From contig NZ_CP071462.1 of the NCBI RefSeq assembly GCF_017352155.2, forward strand, positions 3,224,001 to 3,288,000: a stretch of DNA of 64,000 nucleotides, in the 5' to 3' direction. Below, one piece after another: positions 25,975-35,323 of this stretch. How positions within the stretch are numbered: position 1 is the stretch's first letter; every line of letters starts with the position of its first letter. The notes beneath the pieces were generated by a model. It did no database searches and had not been told where the DNA came from. It saw only the letters and a program-made list of their open reading frames with translations. This DNA is from Haloterrigena alkaliphila. GTDB lineage: Archaea; Halobacteriota; Halobacteria; Halobacteriales; Natrialbaceae. Position numbers and translations under genes: made by a program.

Positions 25975-27654
25975 TCAGGTGAAATCCACCGACAGCCCGG
26001 CGCCCTCGTCTCGAGCGCGCTCGCGCAACGCGCGCTGGAGGCGGTCGCGCCCGGTCTCGTGGACGTCCCGGGCGTCCGCGAGGTGGACGTCGTAGATCGT
26101 CGGCGTCTCCCAGAAGAGGGTCTGCGAACTGGCGGTGTCGACGGATAGCGACGCCAGTCCGAGCCGGCGCTGGAAGATCGAGCGACGCGTCGAGACGGTC
26201 TGGATCCGGTAGTAGGGGATCACGGTCGTTCGCCGCTGCCAGAACCCGCGCCGGATCACGAGGTGATCCTCGGCGACGAAGTAGCCCAGATTGGCGTACT
26301 TCAGGTGCGCCGCGGGGGGTACCGCCGCGAAGACGATACCGGCGAGATACCAGCGCTCGAGGACGGTGATCCGGGTGATCCCGAAGGCGACCGCGACGAC
26401 GACGGCGGCGAGGAGCGAATAGCGGACCAGATACCGACGGCGGGCGAGCGTCGGCGGACTCCGGAACTTCGGCGTCTCGACGCCGGTGAGGTTCTCGGTG
26501 AACCGGTGGACCCGTCCCTCCTTGGCCAGCGGGACGGCCGACTGGCTCCCGCTGTTGCTCTCGGGGCCGTAGCCGGCCGTCTCGACCCAGAGGCCGGCGT
26601 AGCCGATCAGCCGCTGGAGCGGGTTGTCGGTCACCGTCACCGACTGCACCTTGTCGGTCGGGATCGATCCGCTGTAGCGCTGGAGCAGGCCGCGCTCGTA
26701 GACGAAGTCCGTATCGACGCGACCGAGCCGGAAGGCGTAGTAGGTGCCGAACGTGTAGGCGACGCTCAGCACGTACGTGACGACGATCCCGTTGATCACC
26801 GAGACGAGCGTCAGGATGCCGTAACTGGACGCCGACCCCTCGCCGAGTGCCGCCGGTCCGCCGAACGGCTGTGCGACGGCGACGAGCGTCTCGATGATCG
26901 TATCGGTCGCGAGGAAGAAGACGAACATCACGCCCGCCACCGCGGCGGGTCGCAGCGAGGTGAACGAGTACAACAGCAGTTCCCGGGACTCGAGCTCGAA
27001 CAGTCGCTGTCGGCGCGGTTCGGTCGGTTCGGTCGATTCGGCCGATTCGGGAGCGGGTGCCTGACGATCCGTAGCGGCGTCCGGGCTCCCGTTCCGGGGT
27101 GCCGAGGTTCCCGAGCGATCCCCGTCGACGGAGCTTTCAGCCCCTTCGTCCGACAGGGAGTCGGCCCCGTCGCGGTCACGGTCACGGTCACGGTCGCGAC
27201 GGCGTTCTTTCACCGCGGCCGTCCGCCGTCGGATCCGGTCCTGTAGCCGTCTCGCCTCGGCGTCGCCGACGAAGTTCAGCGTCGCTTCCGTGTTGCCCCC
27301 GCCGGCGGTTTCGACCGAGACGATCGCGAGGCCGAGCACCCGCTGGAGCACGCCCTGTCGGACGTCGACGTTCTGGATCCGTTCGTAGGGAATCTCCCGC
27401 GATCGGCGGGCGAACACCCCCGAAGCCACGTCGAACGTGTCCGGCGTGACGCCGTACTCGAATCGGTAGTAGTAGGCGATGCCGTACGCGGCCCCGGCGA
27501 CGAAGCCGACGGGTGCGGCGACGGGGAACCAGGCCGAACTGACCGGATCGAAGAGGCCGCCGAGGATGACGACGGCCGCCATCGGGATCCACAGCCAGAA
27601 GAACCCGTACTGGAGGGCGTAAGTGACCGCACTGAGTGGGTGGAGTCGATTCAT
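25975..27654 (-). CDS. PH-domain membrane protein, YdbT-like (copy B, large)
   Basis: The 559-aa paralogue of the 23686-25359 protein has the same three PH-2 units and helix pairs; long stretches such as DEDHLVIRRGF, GSIPTDKVQSVT and LAKEGRVHRF are shared or nearly so. The hydrophilic linker (about 145-220) differs, carrying a short Arg-Asp repeat (RDRDRDRDGAD) and a Pro-Thr-Glu run (ESTEPTEP). The difference shows that the linker evolves quickly while the PH units are conserved. It is 6 nt from its small partner upstream. The function is as unclear as for copy A. Confidence 0.85.
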   Translation of the reverse strand: MNRLHPLSAVTYALQYGFFWLWIPMAAVVILGGLFDPVSSAWFPVAAPVGFVAGAAYGIAYYYRFEYGVTPDTFDVASGVFARRSREIPYERIQNVDVRQGVLQRVLGLAIVSVETAGGGNTEATLNFVGDAEARRLQDRIRRRTAAVKERRRDRDRDRDRDGADSLSDEGAESSVDGDRSGTSAPRNGSPDAATDRQAPAPESAESTEPTEPRRQRLFELESRELLLYSFTSLRPAAVAGVMFVFFLATDTIIETLVAVAQPFGGPAALGEGSASSYGILTLVSVINGIVVTYVLSVAYTFGTYYAFRLGRVDTDFVYERGLLQRYSGSIPTDKVQSVTVTDNPLQRLIGYAGLWVETAGYGPESNSGSQSAVPLAKEGRVHRFTENLTGVETPKFRSPPTLARRRYLVRYSLLAAVVVAVAFGITRITVLERWYLAGIVFAAVPPAAHLKYANLGYFVAEDHLVIRRGFWQRRTTVIPYYRIQTVSTRRSIFQRRLGLASLSVDTASSQTLFWETPTIYDVHLADARDVHETGRDRLQRALRERARDEGAGLSVDFT

Positions 27655-27660
27655 CGGCGG

Positions 27661-28122
27661 TTAGACGGCGTCGTCGGCCTCGCTCTCGACGGCGAGGTCG
27701 CGAAGCGTGTGCTGCAATTCGCGGGCGCGGTCGGGCGTCAGCCCCGGAATGCGAACGTCGGCGTTTCGCGATCCGGCCGTGTAGACGACCACGCTCGAGA
27801 GACCGAGCGCTCGCTCGACGGGGCCGAACTGGGTGTCGACGTGCTGGACCCGGACGAACGGCACCGCGGTCTCGACGAACGTGACCACGCCCCGCTCGAG
27901 GTAGAGCGCGTCCGACTGGATCTCGAATTTCCAGATCTGGTAGAGCCTGACGGCGTAGACGATCCCGAGAAGTAGGCCGACGGCGACGAGGGCAGCGATG
28001 GCGACCGTCGGCACGGTGATCAGCCAGCGGTCGACGGCCACGAGGAGAAGGCCGAGAACGATCGACGCGATCGCTCCCTTGGCGATCCAGAGCAGCCTGA
28101 TCCGAGGGTGCAGCGATTCCAT
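27661..28122 (-). CDS. PH-domain membrane protein, YdbS-like (copy B, small)
   Basis: The 153-aa protein has two hydrophobic helices (about 14-34 and 38-58) and one PH-2 unit (LERGVVTFVETAVPFVRVQHVDTQFGP). It is highly similar to the 155-aa copy A over the entire length, including the C-terminal GSRNADVRIPGLTPDRA. Order and spacing of the pair match copy A, so the two pairs arose by duplication of the two-gene unit. It is the first gene of the four-gene minus-strand series. Confidence 0.85.
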   Translation of the reverse strand: MESLHPRIRLLWIAKGAIASIVLGLLLVAVDRWLITVPTVAIAALVAVGLLLGIVYAVRLYQIWKFEIQSDALYLERGVVTFVETAVPFVRVQHVDTQFGPVERALGLSSVVVYTAGSRNADVRIPGLTPDRARELQHTLRDLAVESEADDAV

Positions 28123-28232
28123 ACGGGTATCCTATCAGGAGCAGAGGATAAAATGCGGGGTCTGTCCGCTGCGCGCGATACCGGGCGGCCCCTCCAAATC
28201 CCGGCCCCTCCCGATCCGACACTCGGCAGGTG

Positions 28233-28487
28233 TTAGCCCTCGTATTCCTCGTACTCCTCGGGCGTGTACGTCGAGAGTTCGAGGGCGTGGATGTCGGTCG
28301 TCATGTGCTCGCCGAGCGCGTCGTAGACCGCCTGGTGTTGCTGGACCAGCGGCAGTCCATCGAACGCCGGCGAGACGACCGTCGCGGCGAGATGATCGTC
28401 GTCGTGTTCGTCACGCGCGTGCGTGACCGTCGCCCGCGCGTCCTCGAGTTCCGCTTCGATGAGCTTCTCGATCTCCGAGAGGTCCAT
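28233..28487 (-). CDS. BolA family protein
   Basis: The 84-aa protein starts MDLSEIEKLIEAELEDARATVTH and has the BolA pattern HLAATVVSPAFDGLPLVQQHQAVYDALGEHM. The usual BolA helix with FxGxxLVxRHRxVY is clear (FDGLPLVQQHQAVY), and the conserved C-terminal HALELSTYTPEEY matches family ends. BolA proteins work with monothiol glutaredoxins in iron-sulphur cluster handling, and some bind DNA. The frame extends upstream to 28664, but only the ATG at 28487 gives the family length. No glutaredoxin gene is nearby. Confidence 0.88.
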   Translation of the reverse strand: MDLSEIEKLIEAELEDARATVTHARDEHDDDHLAATVVSPAFDGLPLVQQHQAVYDALGEHMTTDIHALELSTYTPEEYEEYEG

Positions 28488-28640
28488 ACTCGAGCGATCG
28501 GGCGCTCGCGGCAAAAGGAACGCGGTCTCGAGCAGTTCCGCGAGTCGGTTGGTCGCCGCCGCGTCCACGGCCGCGGTCGCGGCCTGGTGTCGTGACGTCG
28601 ACGGTCGACGCCGCGGCCGAACGCCGTCCCGGTCGTCGCG

Positions 28641-28648
28641 CTTATCCC
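28641..28648 (+). promoter_or_regulatory. TATA box of the 28671 gene
   Basis: CTTATCCC lies 23-30 nt before the ATG at 28671, which supports that start. Confidence 0.5.
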
Positions 28649-28670
28649 GGCGGGACTCCCTCACTTCGAT

Positions 28671-29162
28671 ATGTCACTGGCAGCCGAGACGCGTCGCGCC
28701 GCCGAATCGCATCCGTTTCTGGTCGCGGCGCTTCGAGCGGGCGTGGTCAACTACACCGCCGCTGCCCGGTTCCTCGAGGTCGAGGGCGAGATCGACGCGA
28801 TCGCGACGGCGCTGCGCCGCTACGCCGAGGAGTTGCCGGAATACGAGACCGACGCGCGAGACGTCCGGGTGCGAATGGAGAGCGGGATCGGGCCGATCGA
28901 CGCGGAGGGCGACGAGGCGCTCGTTACCGTCGGCGGGACCGCCTTCGGCCCCGACGGCGGTGATCGAACGGCCATCGTCGCGACCGGCGCCGTCGACGCG
29001 GCCGCGCTCGCGGAGGTCCTCCAGCGGCTCGCACTCGAGGAGATCACCCCCATCGCGGCGGGCGTCGGCGCGGAGACGCTGCTCGTCGTGGTCGACCGCC
29101 TCGAGGGTGCGAACGCGTTGCGCGCGGTCGACGGCGCGCTCGACGCCGTTCCCCTCGAGTGA
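28671..29162 (+). CDS. Uncharacterised haloarchaeal protein with HTH-like N-terminus and ACT-like C-terminus
   Basis: The 163-aa protein begins MSLAAETRRAAESHPFLVAALRAGVVNYTAAARFLE, which looks like a helix-turn-helix segment (about 15-50). The C-terminal half has the alternating strand-helix pattern of an ACT-like domain: AIVATGAVDAAALAEVLQRLALEEITPIAAGVGAETLLVVV. I recall such proteins under DUF7523, from memory. The N-terminal DNA-binding look with a small regulatory domain suggests a regulator; this is inference. It is divergent from bolA and has its own TATA box. Confidence 0.75.
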   Translation: MSLAAETRRAAESHPFLVAALRAGVVNYTAAARFLEVEGEIDAIATALRRYAEELPEYETDARDVRVRMESGIGPIDAEGDEALVTVGGTAFGPDGGDRTAIVATGAVDAAALAEVLQRLALEEITPIAAGVGAETLLVVVDRLEGANALRAVDGALDAVPLE

Positions 29163-29230
29163 CTCCCCCACCCGACGACACCACCCAACGACACTGCGGT
29201 TTTCGGGCGCGTGTGACGCCGCGTTTCGCG

Positions 29231-29524
29231 TCAGTCGAGGAGCCAGACGCGGTTCCGATCGACGTGGTAGGCGATCAGACCGGCGTCGGCGAGTTTGGGG
29301 AGATCGACGTGGTGGAGGCGAATCCGAATCGTCTCCGCGTCATCGTCGACGGCATCGTCCCCCCGCGTCAGGAGCGCGTCGACGAGTTCGTCGACCGTCG
29401 CCCGCCCCGACAGCGACTCGAGCGCTTCGAGAACGAACCGGCGCCGGAGCTGCGGTTCGGTTCCGGTCGCCGAGGCGAGCGAAGCGTCAGTTGCGGCCGT
29501 CTGCGGCAGGTCGTTTCGGATCAT
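29231..29524 (-). CDS. Small winged-helix regulator (DUF7344-like)
   Basis: The 97-aa protein is a single winged-helix unit: RRRFVLEALESLSGRATVDELVDALL, then IRIRLHHVDLPKLADAGLIAYHVDRNRVW. It is of the same type as the tandem regulator at 10768 but contains just one unit. It probably binds DNA as a dimer. The gene is divergent from cysS, with 206 bp between the starts, so regulation of its own promoter or of the neighbourhood is possible. The ATG at 29524 is used. Confidence 0.8.
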   Translation of the reverse strand: MIRNDLPQTAATDASLASATGTEPQLRRRFVLEALESLSGRATVDELVDALLTRGDDAVDDDAETIRIRLHHVDLPKLADAGLIAYHVDRNRVWLLD

Positions 29525-29730
29525 CGTCGCTCGTCGGTATTCGCACCACCAAAAAAGGGGTTCTGACGAAACCGTCCAAGGGTCGGCCCGTCGGCAAGAC
29601 GGTTGGCGACAGTGGGCCGAGGTTTCGTTCCACGAACCCGTCGGTGGGTGACCGGCGGCGCGGATCGGACTCGAGCGGTCCGCGAGCGTCCATCATACGC
29701 TTTAACTTTCGTCCGGCGGAAGTGAGCGTA

Positions 29731-31224
29731 ATGACCCTGCACGTGACGAACACGTTGACGGGCGAAAAGGAGCCGTTCGAGCCACGTGATCCCGAGAACG
29801 TCCTCCTGTACTACTGTGGCCTGACGGTCTCCGATCCGCCCCACCTCGGCCACGCCCGGTCGTGGGTCCACGTCGACGTCATGCACCGCTGGCTCGAGTA
29901 CCTCGGCTACGACGTCCGTCACGTCGAAAATTTCACTGACATTAACGAGAAGATCGTCGCCCGCGTCGGCGAGGACGACCTCGGCGAGGACGAACTCGAC
30001 GTCGCGGAGACCTACATCGAGCGCACCATCGCGGACATGCGCGCGCTAAACCTCCTGCGTGCGGAGGTCTACCCCCGCGTCTCCGAACACGTCCCGGAGA
30101 TCGTCGACCTCGTCGAGACGCTCGTCGAGGAGGGGTACGCCTACGAGTCCAACGACTCGGTCTACTTCGACGTCTCCAGCTTCGACGAGTACGGCAAACT
30201 CTCGAATCAGGAACTCGAGGAGATCGAATCCCAGGGCGACCCCGACGAGCGCTCGGAGAAGCGCCACCCCGCGGACTTCGCCCTCTGGAAGGCCGGGGGC
30301 GTCGATTCCGACGCGGTCGCGGAGCACCGCCACGAGGGCGTCGACCATGGCGGCGACCCGCCCGACGGACGGACCTGGGAGTCGCCGTGGGGCGAGGGCC
30401 GACCCGGTTGGCACATCGAGTGCTCGGCGATGAGCATGACCCATCTGGGCGAGACGCTGGACATCCATGTCGGCGGGCGCGACCTCGTCTTCCCGCACCA
30501 CGAAAACGAGATCGCCCAGTCCGAGGCCGCCACCGGGCAGGCGTTCGCCAACTACTGGCTCCACTGCGAACTGTTCCAGATGGACGACGAGAAGATGTCC
30601 TCGAGTCTGGGCAACTTCGTCACCGTCGAGGACGCGGTCGACCAGTGGGAGACGAACGTCCTCCGGACGTTCCTGACCGCGGGCTCGTACAACAGCAAAC
30701 AGCTCTATTCGGACGAGACGATCGCCGAGGCAGAGGAGCGCTGGGACCGCCTCGAGCGCGCCTACGAGTCGGCCGTCGAGGCCCTCGACTCGCCCGACGC
30801 GCGGACGAAAGTCGAGGACGCATCGCTGCGGACCGAAACCGAGGCGGCGCGCGACTCGTTCGTCACCGCGATGAACGACGACTTCAACACGCGCGAGGCG
30901 CAGTCGGCCCTGCTCGAAATCGCGACGGCGATCAACAGCCACCTCGAGGGCCGCGAAGAGTACGACTACCGCGGGCTCCGGGAGGCCGTCGACGCCCTCG
31001 AGGAACTCGGCGACGTGCTCGGCCTCTCCTTCGAGGGCGAGACGACGGGGACGGCGACCCTGGCCGGCGACGTGGTGGACCTCGTCCTCGAGGTGCGCGA
31101 ACACGAACGCGAGGCGGGCAACTACGACCGGGCCGACGAGTTGCGCGACGAACTCGAGGCGCTGGGGATCGAGGTGCAGGATACCGACGACGGCGCGACC
31201 TATCGACTGCCGTCCGGCGAGTAG
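29731..31224 (+). CDS. cysS: Cysteinyl-tRNA synthetase
   Basis: The 497-aa class I aminoacyl-tRNA synthetase has its HIGH signature as [14 protein letters not shown] (about residues 37-50), zinc ligands in YYCG, ECSAMS and HHENE, and the KMSKS loop as KMSSSLGN (about 289-296). The C-terminal DALR-like helical domain is present (about 360-497). The N-terminus [16 protein letters not shown] is the family opening. It charges tRNA-Cys. The start ATG at 29731 is the only one that fits; the upstream open frame (to 28423) overlaps other genes and is spurious. Confidence 0.96.
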   Translation: MTLHVTNTLTGEKEPFEPRDPENVLLYYCGLTVSDPPHLGHARSWVHVDVMHRWLEYLGYDVRHVENFTDINEKIVARVGEDDLGEDELDVAETYIERTIADMRALNLLRAEVYPRVSEHVPEIVDLVETLVEEGYAYESNDSVYFDVSSFDEYGKLSNQELEEIESQGDPDERSEKRHPADFALWKAGGVDSDAVAEHRHEGVDHGGDPPDGRTWESPWGEGRPGWHIECSAMSMTHLGETLDIHVGGRDLVFPHHENEIAQSEAATGQAFANYWLHCELFQMDDEKMSSSLGNFVTVEDAVDQWETNVLRTFLTAGSYNSKQLYSDETIAEAEERWDRLERAYESAVEALDSPDARTKVEDASLRTETEAARDSFVTAMNDDFNTREAQSALLEIATAINSHLEGREEYDYRGLREAVDALEELGDVLGLSFEGETTGTATLAGDVVDLVLEVREHEREAGNYDRADELRDELEALGIEVQDTDDGATYRLPSGE

Positions 31225-31452
31225 CGATTTCTGGGAGATCGGTCAATTCGAGACGGACCGGTACGGCGGGTGCGACCGATACCTCGCGTCGCATCCGTTC
31301 GAACGCGTTCGATCCATCGTTTCTCGGGTCGTCGACGCTCACGACTGGCCGATCACGGTCGCAGACGCCGACGACGGCGCCCGGTTCGAGATTCGCGGCG
31401 TCGCCGTGCCCGACGCTTCCGGTCGAGTACCCAGAATATGACGAAGACCACG

Positions 31453-31461
31453 AAATTTATA
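31453..31461 (+). promoter_or_regulatory. TATA box of the Tat lipoprotein gene
   Basis: AAATTTATA is centred about 32 nt before the ATG at 31489. Confidence 0.5.
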
Positions 31462-31488
31462 CTTCAGAATGCGGTCGGGTCGAATAGT

Positions 31489-32199
31489 ATGAATCGACGC
31501 ACATTCGTTGCCGCGGCTACGGCCGGCGCGGTCGGGGCATCGGCGGGCTGTCTCAGCGGCCTCATCGACGATATGACGACGTTCGAGGCGTCCCCGATTC
31601 GCGTTTCCGAGGCGGCTGCGGGCGAGGCCGGCTACGAGTATCAGGGCACGACCGAACTGGTCGAAGAACGCGAGTTCGGCGGCGAGAGCGTCGAAGTGAC
31701 GAACTATCTGACCGAGTACACGCGGACCATCGACATGCCGCTGGACGGCTTCGGCGAGCAACCGGAGGCGGGCGTCTTCGCCTTCGTCTCGACGCCGCAA
31801 GTCAGGGTCGCGGGCGAGGATTTCAACCCCGTCGGCGACATGAGCGAGGCGGAACTCGCCGAGTACATCCAGAAACAGTACGAGCAGTTCGAACTCGGCG
31901 ACGGCATCGGCGGGCGCGCCATCCAGCCGGACGACATCGAGGGGCTCGACACCATCGTCTCGTTTCAGTCCTACGAGGGGACGGCGACGCTCCAGGGGGA
32001 AACCGAAATCGACGTCCTCCTCGACATCGCTCGAGCCGAAGACAGCGGCGACCACCTCGTCGTCGCCGCCGTCTATCCCGACGACAGCGACCTCCCGATG
32101 GAGACCGAGCGCGAGCGGGCCGACACGATGACGACCGGTATCCAGCACGGTGACGACGTCGAGGTAGACCTGCAAGAGGACGGGGAGAGCGGGGAGTAA
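31489..32199 (+). CDS. Tat-exported lipoprotein (DUF6517-like)
   Basis: The 236-aa protein begins MNRRTFVAAATAGAVGASAGC, a twin-arginine signal with a lipobox cysteine at residue 21, typical of haloarchaeal lipoproteins. The rest is acidic with no enzyme motif. I recall the DUF6517 name for such proteins, from memory. Placement outside the membrane is supported by the signal; the function is unknown. The TATA box at 31453 fixes the start; the open frame upstream to 31270 is Arg-rich and unlikely to be translated. Its end faces the convergent presenilin-like protease gene. Confidence 0.84.
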   Translation: MNRRTFVAAATAGAVGASAGCLSGLIDDMTTFEASPIRVSEAAAGEAGYEYQGTTELVEEREFGGESVEVTNYLTEYTRTIDMPLDGFGEQPEAGVFAFVSTPQVRVAGEDFNPVGDMSEAELAEYIQKQYEQFELGDGIGGRAIQPDDIEGLDTIVSFQSYEGTATLQGETEIDVLLDIARAEDSGDHLVVAAVYPDDSDLPMETERERADTMTTGIQHGDDVEVDLQEDGESGE

Positions 32200-32225
32200 G
32201 CGAACCGACTCGAGTCCAAGAGCAG

Positions 32226-33302
32226 TTACAGCCCGAGCGCCGTCGCGAGCGACAGTCCGCTCGCGAGCGCGCCGACGAGGTAGCCGCCGATCGCGCCGCC
32301 GTTCAGCAGCGGTAATCCGGCGTGTGGCCGGCCTTTGAGGACCATATACATGAGCACCAGCAGCCCCGCGATGGTGCCGACGAGTGCGCCCAGCGCCGGC
32401 ACGTTCAGCGCGATTCCGGGCACCGCGATCGCTCCGACGTCGAGGAAGTACGCCGCGCTCGCGACGAGGATCGTCGGGATGACGGCGTCGCCGAGCCCGA
32501 TGAAGAGGGCGTCGCGCTCGAGGGCGTCGTCCGACTCGTTATCGTCCGACTCGTCGTTCCGGTTCAGGTCGCTCGACGCTGCGTTCCGGTTGGGGTCGTC
32601 AGTCGCCGCGGTCGGATTCGAATCAGCAGCAGCGCCGTCACCGCCCTCGCTCGAGCCGTCTTCCGTCCGGTTCTCGAGGACGTCGTCGGTGCTGCCGGCC
32701 GCGCGGTAGGAGTACGAGAGCGTCGTGGGGACGACGAGGACGACGGGAATTTTGAGCGCCATCACGCCCTCGGCGAGGTCGAGCATGTGTTCGGTGCCGT
32801 AGACGCTGATCGCGTCGTAGACGGCGAGGACGGTCAGCAACACCAGCGCCGGCAGGAGCCCGAAGCTGATCCCGAACAGGGCGGCGGCGCCGGCGCCCAT
32901 CACCACGCCGGCGCCGTCGATGACGTACCACTCCGGATAGAACAGGAGGGCGGCGCCGACGGCGACTGCCGCGGTGACCGCGAGGACGTTGACCGAGCCG
33001 ACCGTGACCACCGACGGGACGAGTTCGGCGAAGACGTACCACGAGATCATCACGCTGACGCCGATGATCATGGCCTTGATGAGCCACTCGACGTCGTACT
33101 TGATCGTGACGAGCATGAGGGCGGTCGCGACGAGAATGATGCCGAAGTAGACGAAACTGTTCGTCGGATCGTCGGGGTTCTCGACGGCCTGGTGACCGCC
33201 CTCGTAGAAGGGTTCGACCAGCGCCAGCGCCCCGAGCTGGACGCCGAGGAACAGGGCCACCGTCAGTCCGACGGCGGCGAGGACGCGCGTCCGTTGGTTC
33301 AT
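32226..33302 (-). CDS. Presenilin-type intramembrane aspartyl protease
   Basis: The 358-aa polytopic protein has the two catalytic aspartates of the presenilin/SPP family: Asp163 in VYDAISVYG and Asp272 in GLGD (269-272). The PALP-like motif appears as LPLLNGG (330-336). About nine helices are predicted. A hydrophilic, Asn/Asp/Ser-rich loop (about 203-262) between the two catalytic helices is long and contains repeated NRN and SDD stretches; it corresponds to the loop that is cleaved or disordered in presenilins. The family cuts transmembrane segments. The substrate is unknown. The window also has a rhomboid. Confidence 0.88.
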   Translation of the reverse strand: MNQRTRVLAAVGLTVALFLGVQLGALALVEPFYEGGHQAVENPDDPTNSFVYFGIILVATALMLVTIKYDVEWLIKAMIIGVSVMISWYVFAELVPSVVTVGSVNVLAVTAAVAVGAALLFYPEWYVIDGAGVVMGAGAAALFGISFGLLPALVLLTVLAVYDAISVYGTEHMLDLAEGVMALKIPVVLVVPTTLSYSYRAAGSTDDVLENRTEDGSSEGGDGAAADSNPTAATDDPNRNAASSDLNRNDESDDNESDDALERDALFIGLGDAVIPTILVASAAYFLDVGAIAVPGIALNVPALGALVGTIAGLLVLMYMVLKGRPHAGLPLLNGGAIGGYLVGALASGLSLATALGL

Positions 33303-33481
33303 GGCCCGGCGTTTGCACCCGGTTCCTATGGGTGTTTTCGTCTCCGCTCGAGGACCGCTCGAGATCGATAGCCACGATACCCGGAGGTGGACGGCGGCCC
33401 TAGAGGTGGACGACGGCCCTGGGGCCGGACGGCGACGATCTGTGTGCGTGTGACGGCGACGAACGCCGGACGCGGTCGGTG

Positions 33482-33757
33482 CTAGCGGGCGTACAGCGCC
33501 GATCCGACGAGCGACGGCAGGTGGACGTCGTCGTCGGGCGTCACCGCGAGGTAGGGGCGCTCGACCGGGCCGAAGACGTCGACGACCCGGCCGACCGACT
33601 CGAGGGAGTCGTCGAGGACGGTCGTCCCGATCTCGTCGCGGAACGGATCGCCCGCGGCGCTCGCGGACCCGCTCTCGGACGCGCCGTCGTCGGTGTCGTC
33701 CGCCCGGAGGACGGCCAGTCCCTGTGCGGTACGGACGACCGAGCCGATCCGGCGCAT
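33482..33757 (-). CDS. gar1: H/ACA ribonucleoprotein subunit Gar1
   Basis: The 91-aa protein has the Gar1/Naf1 beta-barrel pattern: RRIGSVVRTAQGLAVL, then the conserved IGTTVLDDSLESVGRVVDVFGPVERPYLAV. Gar1 is a component of the H/ACA guide complex that makes pseudouridine in rRNA, where it contacts Cbf5. The hydrophilic insert DDTDDGASESGSASAAGD is haloarchaeal in style. The srp19 gene lies 1 nt upstream on the same strand, a common archaeal arrangement, so the two share a transcript. Confidence 0.9.
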   Translation of the reverse strand: MRRIGSVVRTAQGLAVLRADDTDDGASESGSASAAGDPFRDEIGTTVLDDSLESVGRVVDVFGPVERPYLAVTPDDDVHLPSLVGSALYAR

Positions 33758-33758
33758 C

Positions 33759-34040
33759 TCACTCCCGCATCGCGACGACGTACGCCGCGACGGCTTGCAC
33801 GAGGTCGTTCTTCGTCGAGTCGTCGGCCCCGCGGACGACGACCCGGCCCCGGTCGGCCCAGTGTTCCCGGGAGTAGGCCTTGTCCCGCTCGATCGTGGCG
33901 TCGTACCCGATCTGCTGGACCGCCTTGGCGATTTCGTCGACTGTCGGCTCTTCGACCGCGAGATCCCGTGACACGCGCCGGCCGTCGGCCCGTGAGAGGC
34001 CCGCGTCGAGATAGGCGGGCCAGATGACGTTCTCGACCAT
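33759..34040 (-). CDS. srp19: Signal recognition particle protein SRP19
   Basis: The 93-aa protein matches archaeal SRP19: [45 protein letters not shown], followed by [23 protein letters not shown]19 binds 7S RNA and prepares it for SRP54. The ATG at 34040 gives the family length; the frame's extension to 34502 lies antisense to btuF and is not real. It is followed 1 nt later by gar1. No 7S RNA gene was seen in the window. Confidence 0.92.
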   Translation of the reverse strand: MVENVIWPAYLDAGLSRADGRRVSRDLAVEEPTVDEIAKAVQQIGYDATIERDKAYSREHWADRGRVVVRGADDSTKNDLVQAVAAYVVAMRE

Positions 34041-34141
34041 ACGTTCGTCTCGAGCGGCCGGTGAGTAAACCCTTTTCAAAATAGTACGCCGGCTCGCGGG
34101 CCTACCGCGAACCGGACGAGCGGAGAATCGGCCCTCGAGCG

Positions 34142-35263
34142 CTATCGCCGCCGAGCGGCGACACCGGTCGCGGCCAACAGGGCGACCAGCGCGGCGGCCA
34201 CGCCGAAGCCGGGGATGGAGCTCTCGCCGTCCTCCTCGCTCTCCGATCCGTCGTCCGACTCGTTTCCGCCGTCGCGGTACTCCTCGTCGACCGCCTCGAG
34301 GTCGCCTTCGATCTCGCCGTACACGTCGGGGTGGACCGCCTCGATGATCGTCTCGATCGCGTAGACGACGTCGGGACCGGGCTGGCTCATCGCGTTGTCG
34401 TCGACGGCGACGACGTTGTCCTCCCGGATGGCGGTCACCCCGTCGAAGTCGGCCGTCGACGGCGGCGCGTCCCAGCGGTCGCTGTCGGGGTAGACGATCC
34501 ACTCCGGATCCTCGTTGACGACGACTTCCGAGTTCAGCTCCACCCAGCCGGATTCGCCGACCGAGGCGGCAAGGTTCTCGAGTCCCGCCGCGGTCATCAC
34601 GTCGTGTTGGAACGTCTCCATGCCGTGCGTGTCACCGCTCTCGCCGCCGTCGTAGTACGCGAGCGGTGCGGACTCGTTCGCGAGCGCGTCCTCGTAGATC
34701 TCGAGCCGCTCGTTCATCCACTGGACCGTCTCCTCGGCGCTCTCACACTCGCCGGTCACCTGCCCGGTCACGCGGACGTTCTCGCGAACGTCGTCGAGCG
34801 ACGTCGCGGTGTCGAGGACGACGACCGTGATCCCGGCGTCCTCGAGCCGCTCGAGGAGGTCCTGGTTGTAGAGGGCGACGTTCGCGGCGAGGACGACGTC
34901 GGGGTTCAGGTTGATGATCTCCTCGGCGACGGGCGTCACGCCGTCGTCTTCGGTGATGTCGGTCCTGTCGCCGGCCTCGAGCGACTCGGTGTACTGGCCG
35001 ACGGGCATTCCGACGACCTTGTCCTCGGCACCGATCGAGTAGGCGAGCTGGGCGTCACCAGGATAGAGCGTGACGACCGACTCGGGTTCGTCCTCGATCG
35101 TCACGTTCTCGCCGGTCGCATCGGTCATCGTGAGCGGGTATTCACACTGTGCTTCGGAATCTTGTACGGCCGCTCCGGTCCCGGTTCCAGCGCCGGCCGC
35201 GGCGGGGCCGATCGCCGAAACGGTAAGGAGAACGGTCAGGATAACGGTTAGCTGTCGTCGCAT
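34142..35263 (-). CDS. btuF: Corrinoid ABC transporter substrate-binding protein with PGF-CTERM anchor (BtuF)
   Basis: The 373-aa exported protein has a signal peptide (about 1-24), the periplasmic-binding-protein family 2 pattern of cobalamin/iron-siderophore binders ([41 protein letters not shown]) and a C-terminal [22 protein letters not shown] tail, the PGF-CTERM signal recognised by archaeosortase. The tail is preceded by an Asp/Glu/Ser stretch that probably crosses the S-layer. It captures cobamides for the BtuCD transporter encoded divergently. The ATG at 35263 was chosen; a longer start at 35278 would run into the core promoter region. Confidence 0.88.
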   Translation of the reverse strand: MRRQLTVILTVLLTVSAIGPAAAGAGTGTGAAVQDSEAQCEYPLTMTDATGENVTIEDEPESVVTLYPGDAQLAYSIGAEDKVVGMPVGQYTESLEAGDRTDITEDDGVTPVAEEIINLNPDVVLAANVALYNQDLLERLEDAGITVVVLDTATSLDDVRENVRVTGQVTGECESAEETVQWMNERLEIYEDALANESAPLAYYDGGESGDTHGMETFQHDVMTAAGLENLAASVGESGWVELNSEVVVNEDPEWIVYPDSDRWDAPPSTADFDGVTAIREDNVVAVDDNAMSQPGPDVVYAIETIIEAVHPDVYGEIEGDLEAVDEEYRDGGNESDDGSESEEDGESSIPGFGVAAALVALLAATGVAARRR

Positions 35264-35288
35264 CGAGAGTACGTCCACACCACTTCAA

Positions 35289-35298
35289 CAAATATTTG
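35289..35298. promoter_or_regulatory. Shared palindromic TATA box between btuF and btuC
   Basis: CAAATATTTG is a perfect 10-bp palindrome centred at 35293.5. It lies about 30 nt from the btuF ATG (35263, minus) and 30.5 nt from the btuC ATG (35324, plus). No other AT-rich box exists in the 60-bp gap, so one box probably drives both leaderless transcripts. Confidence 0.65.
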
Positions 35299-35323
35299 CC
35301 TACTGCAAGCGAGGTTGAGACGA

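Noticed and set aside
24672-28426. Many Arg-rich plus-strand frames opposite the PH-domain genes
   Set aside because: They are complementary-strand shadows of conserved membrane proteins in GC-rich DNA.
33759-34502. Extended minus-strand frame making SRP19 a 247-aa protein
   Set aside because: The extra part lies in another frame of btuF on the same strand and is Arg-rich; the ATG at 34040 gives the normal SRP19 length.
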